NCBI GenBank assembly: GCA_035628645.1
Contig: DASPJL010000045.1
Location: forward strand, 1-32,209
DNA from: DASPJL01 sp035628645
Lineage (GTDB): Bacteria; Bacteroidota; Bacteroidia; Cytophagales; Cyclobacteriaceae
Direction: 5' to 3'
Length of the DNA: 32,209 nt
The notes under the pieces are model-generated. The model made no database searches. It was given only the letters and a program-made list of their open reading frames with translations, and was not told the origin of the DNA. How positions within the stretch are numbered: position 1 is the stretch's first letter; each line of letters opens with the position of its first letter. Of this stretch, positions 31,846-32,209 are shown in pieces. Position numbers and translations under genes: made by a program.

Positions 31846-32090
31846 AAAGAGACAAATTATCTTCATTTTTTAATAAAAATAAAAAAGGAGGGAGAATTGA
31901 TTTCATATTTAGATTCGATAGAAAAAGATCAAGAAGTAACGACATTATCGATTCTAATATCTCAGCGGTTCTCCAACTTTTTCAATAGCTATTCCAAAGC
32001 TTACAATAAAATGTTTGATCGAAAAGGAAAGCTTTTTCTGCTTGCTTTAAAAAAGAAGGAAACGAGTAATAAACTTAAGATCTTCGGAAG
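31846..32090 (+). pseudogene. Decayed REP-associated/IS200-like transposase
   Basis: One frame has no ATG start and an in-frame TAG just upstream. It reads NYLHFLIKIKKEGELIS then ILISQRFSNFFNSYSKAYNK, followed by MFDRKGKLF. This matches, from memory, the region around the HUH motif (usually NHFHFLIxIK) and the following SRQFSNFFNAYTKAFNK block of Y1-type RAYT transposases. The first His of HUH has become Tyr. The start of the protein is not found, so it is a remnant. A TTG at 31897 with GGAGG ahead is a chance or secondary start. Confidence 0.65.
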
Positions 32091-32094
32091 GCTA

Positions 32095-32209
32095 ATGGAA
32101 TCTGCCCGTGCGGCTTTTATCGATAAAAGATTCGCCGACTCCTTTTTAATATTAAAGTCGGCGGAGTCAACCAAGATCATAAATAAAGAATTTTATCTGA
32201 TGCTTGGAA
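32095..32209 (+). CDS. Partial frame at window edge, unknown
   Basis: The open frame continues from the transposase remnant past an ATG at 32095 to the edge: MESARAAFIDKRFADSFLIL and on. The spacing is faintly TPR-like. It may be the true start of a gene that continues outside, or more decayed sequence. Two dyads lie inside, cttttatcgataaaag (32114-32129) and cgccgact / agtcggcg (32133-32163). Confidence 0.25.
   Translation, partial: MESARAAFIDKRFADSFLILKSAESTKIINKEFYLMLG

Noticed and set aside
31718..31945. 75-codon minus-strand frame
   Set aside because: It is antisense to the transposase relic and the decayed ffh copy, with biased Leu/Phe/Asn content.
32114..32163. Two adjacent dyads (cttttatcgataaaag and cgccgact/agtcggcg)
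   Set aside because: They lie in an open frame near the edge, have no T-run, and cannot be tied to a gene; noted only.
1..32209. tRNA, rRNA, prophage, integron or defence system
   Set aside because: I saw no cloverleaf, rRNA stretch, integrase, phage structural gene, Cas, toxin-antitoxin pair or restriction gene.

Overview
The window looks like an AT-rich chromosome segment of a Bacteroidota bacterium, most likely order Cytophagales or a close relative. The evidence is gene content: a fused LpxC-FabZ protein inside an HD-lpxD-lpxC/fabZ-lpxA chain, PorX (the receiver-PglZ regulator tied to type IX secretion), many lipoproteins with Bacteroidota-style lipoboxes, an almost complete absence of Shine-Dalgarno sequences, and several promoters matching the Bacteroidota -7 box TAnnTTTG. 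The placement is inference from gene families, not from a database search.

Layout. 1-794: start of a secreted subtilisin-like protease, cut by the window edge. 795-2354: clpP, set between a ~118-bp MITE-like element and a repeat-rich stretch with two palindromic repeat copies and an 11-bp tandem triplet. 2355-8667: pgeF, a POTRA/beta-barrel outer-membrane protein, a YihY/BrkB membrane protein, a FAD oxidoreductase fused to a Rieske domain, and a DUF3108 protein. 8668-11997: greA with a striking leader hairpin, a HIT protein, a lipoprotein, a cold-shock protein, sixA and an alpha/beta hydrolase. 12004-13186: a TetR regulator with two matching operators, and a lipoprotein.

13242-18365 is the lipid A operon on the minus strand: HD hydrolase (TTG start), lpxD, lpxC/fabZ and lpxA coupled by ATGA overlaps, then an ABC ATPase. 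18457-21662 on the plus strand is porX-tsaE-alanine dehydrogenase-like, also with overlapping genes. The dehydrogenase lacks both canonical catalytic residues.

22036-27511 holds a double-hotdog protein, a 34-codon membrane microprotein with its own promoter and terminator, a lipoprotein, a DUF2383 protein, pth, a small basic protein and a LexA-like regulator behind an inverted repeat. 27517-30072 is a YdcF-methyltransferase-glycosyltransferase group. 30261-31592 is ffh. After it come a decayed partial copy of the ffh 3' end and a decayed REP-associated-type (IS200-like) transposase running toward the window edge.

Most genes are core housekeeping and envelope functions. The most unusual signals are the greA leader hairpin, the dehydrogenase-like protein without its catalytic pair, the microprotein, the paired TetR operators, the MITE and palindromic repeats, and the ffh tail duplication beside a transposase relic. 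I found no rRNA, tRNA, CRISPR array or intact insertion sequence.
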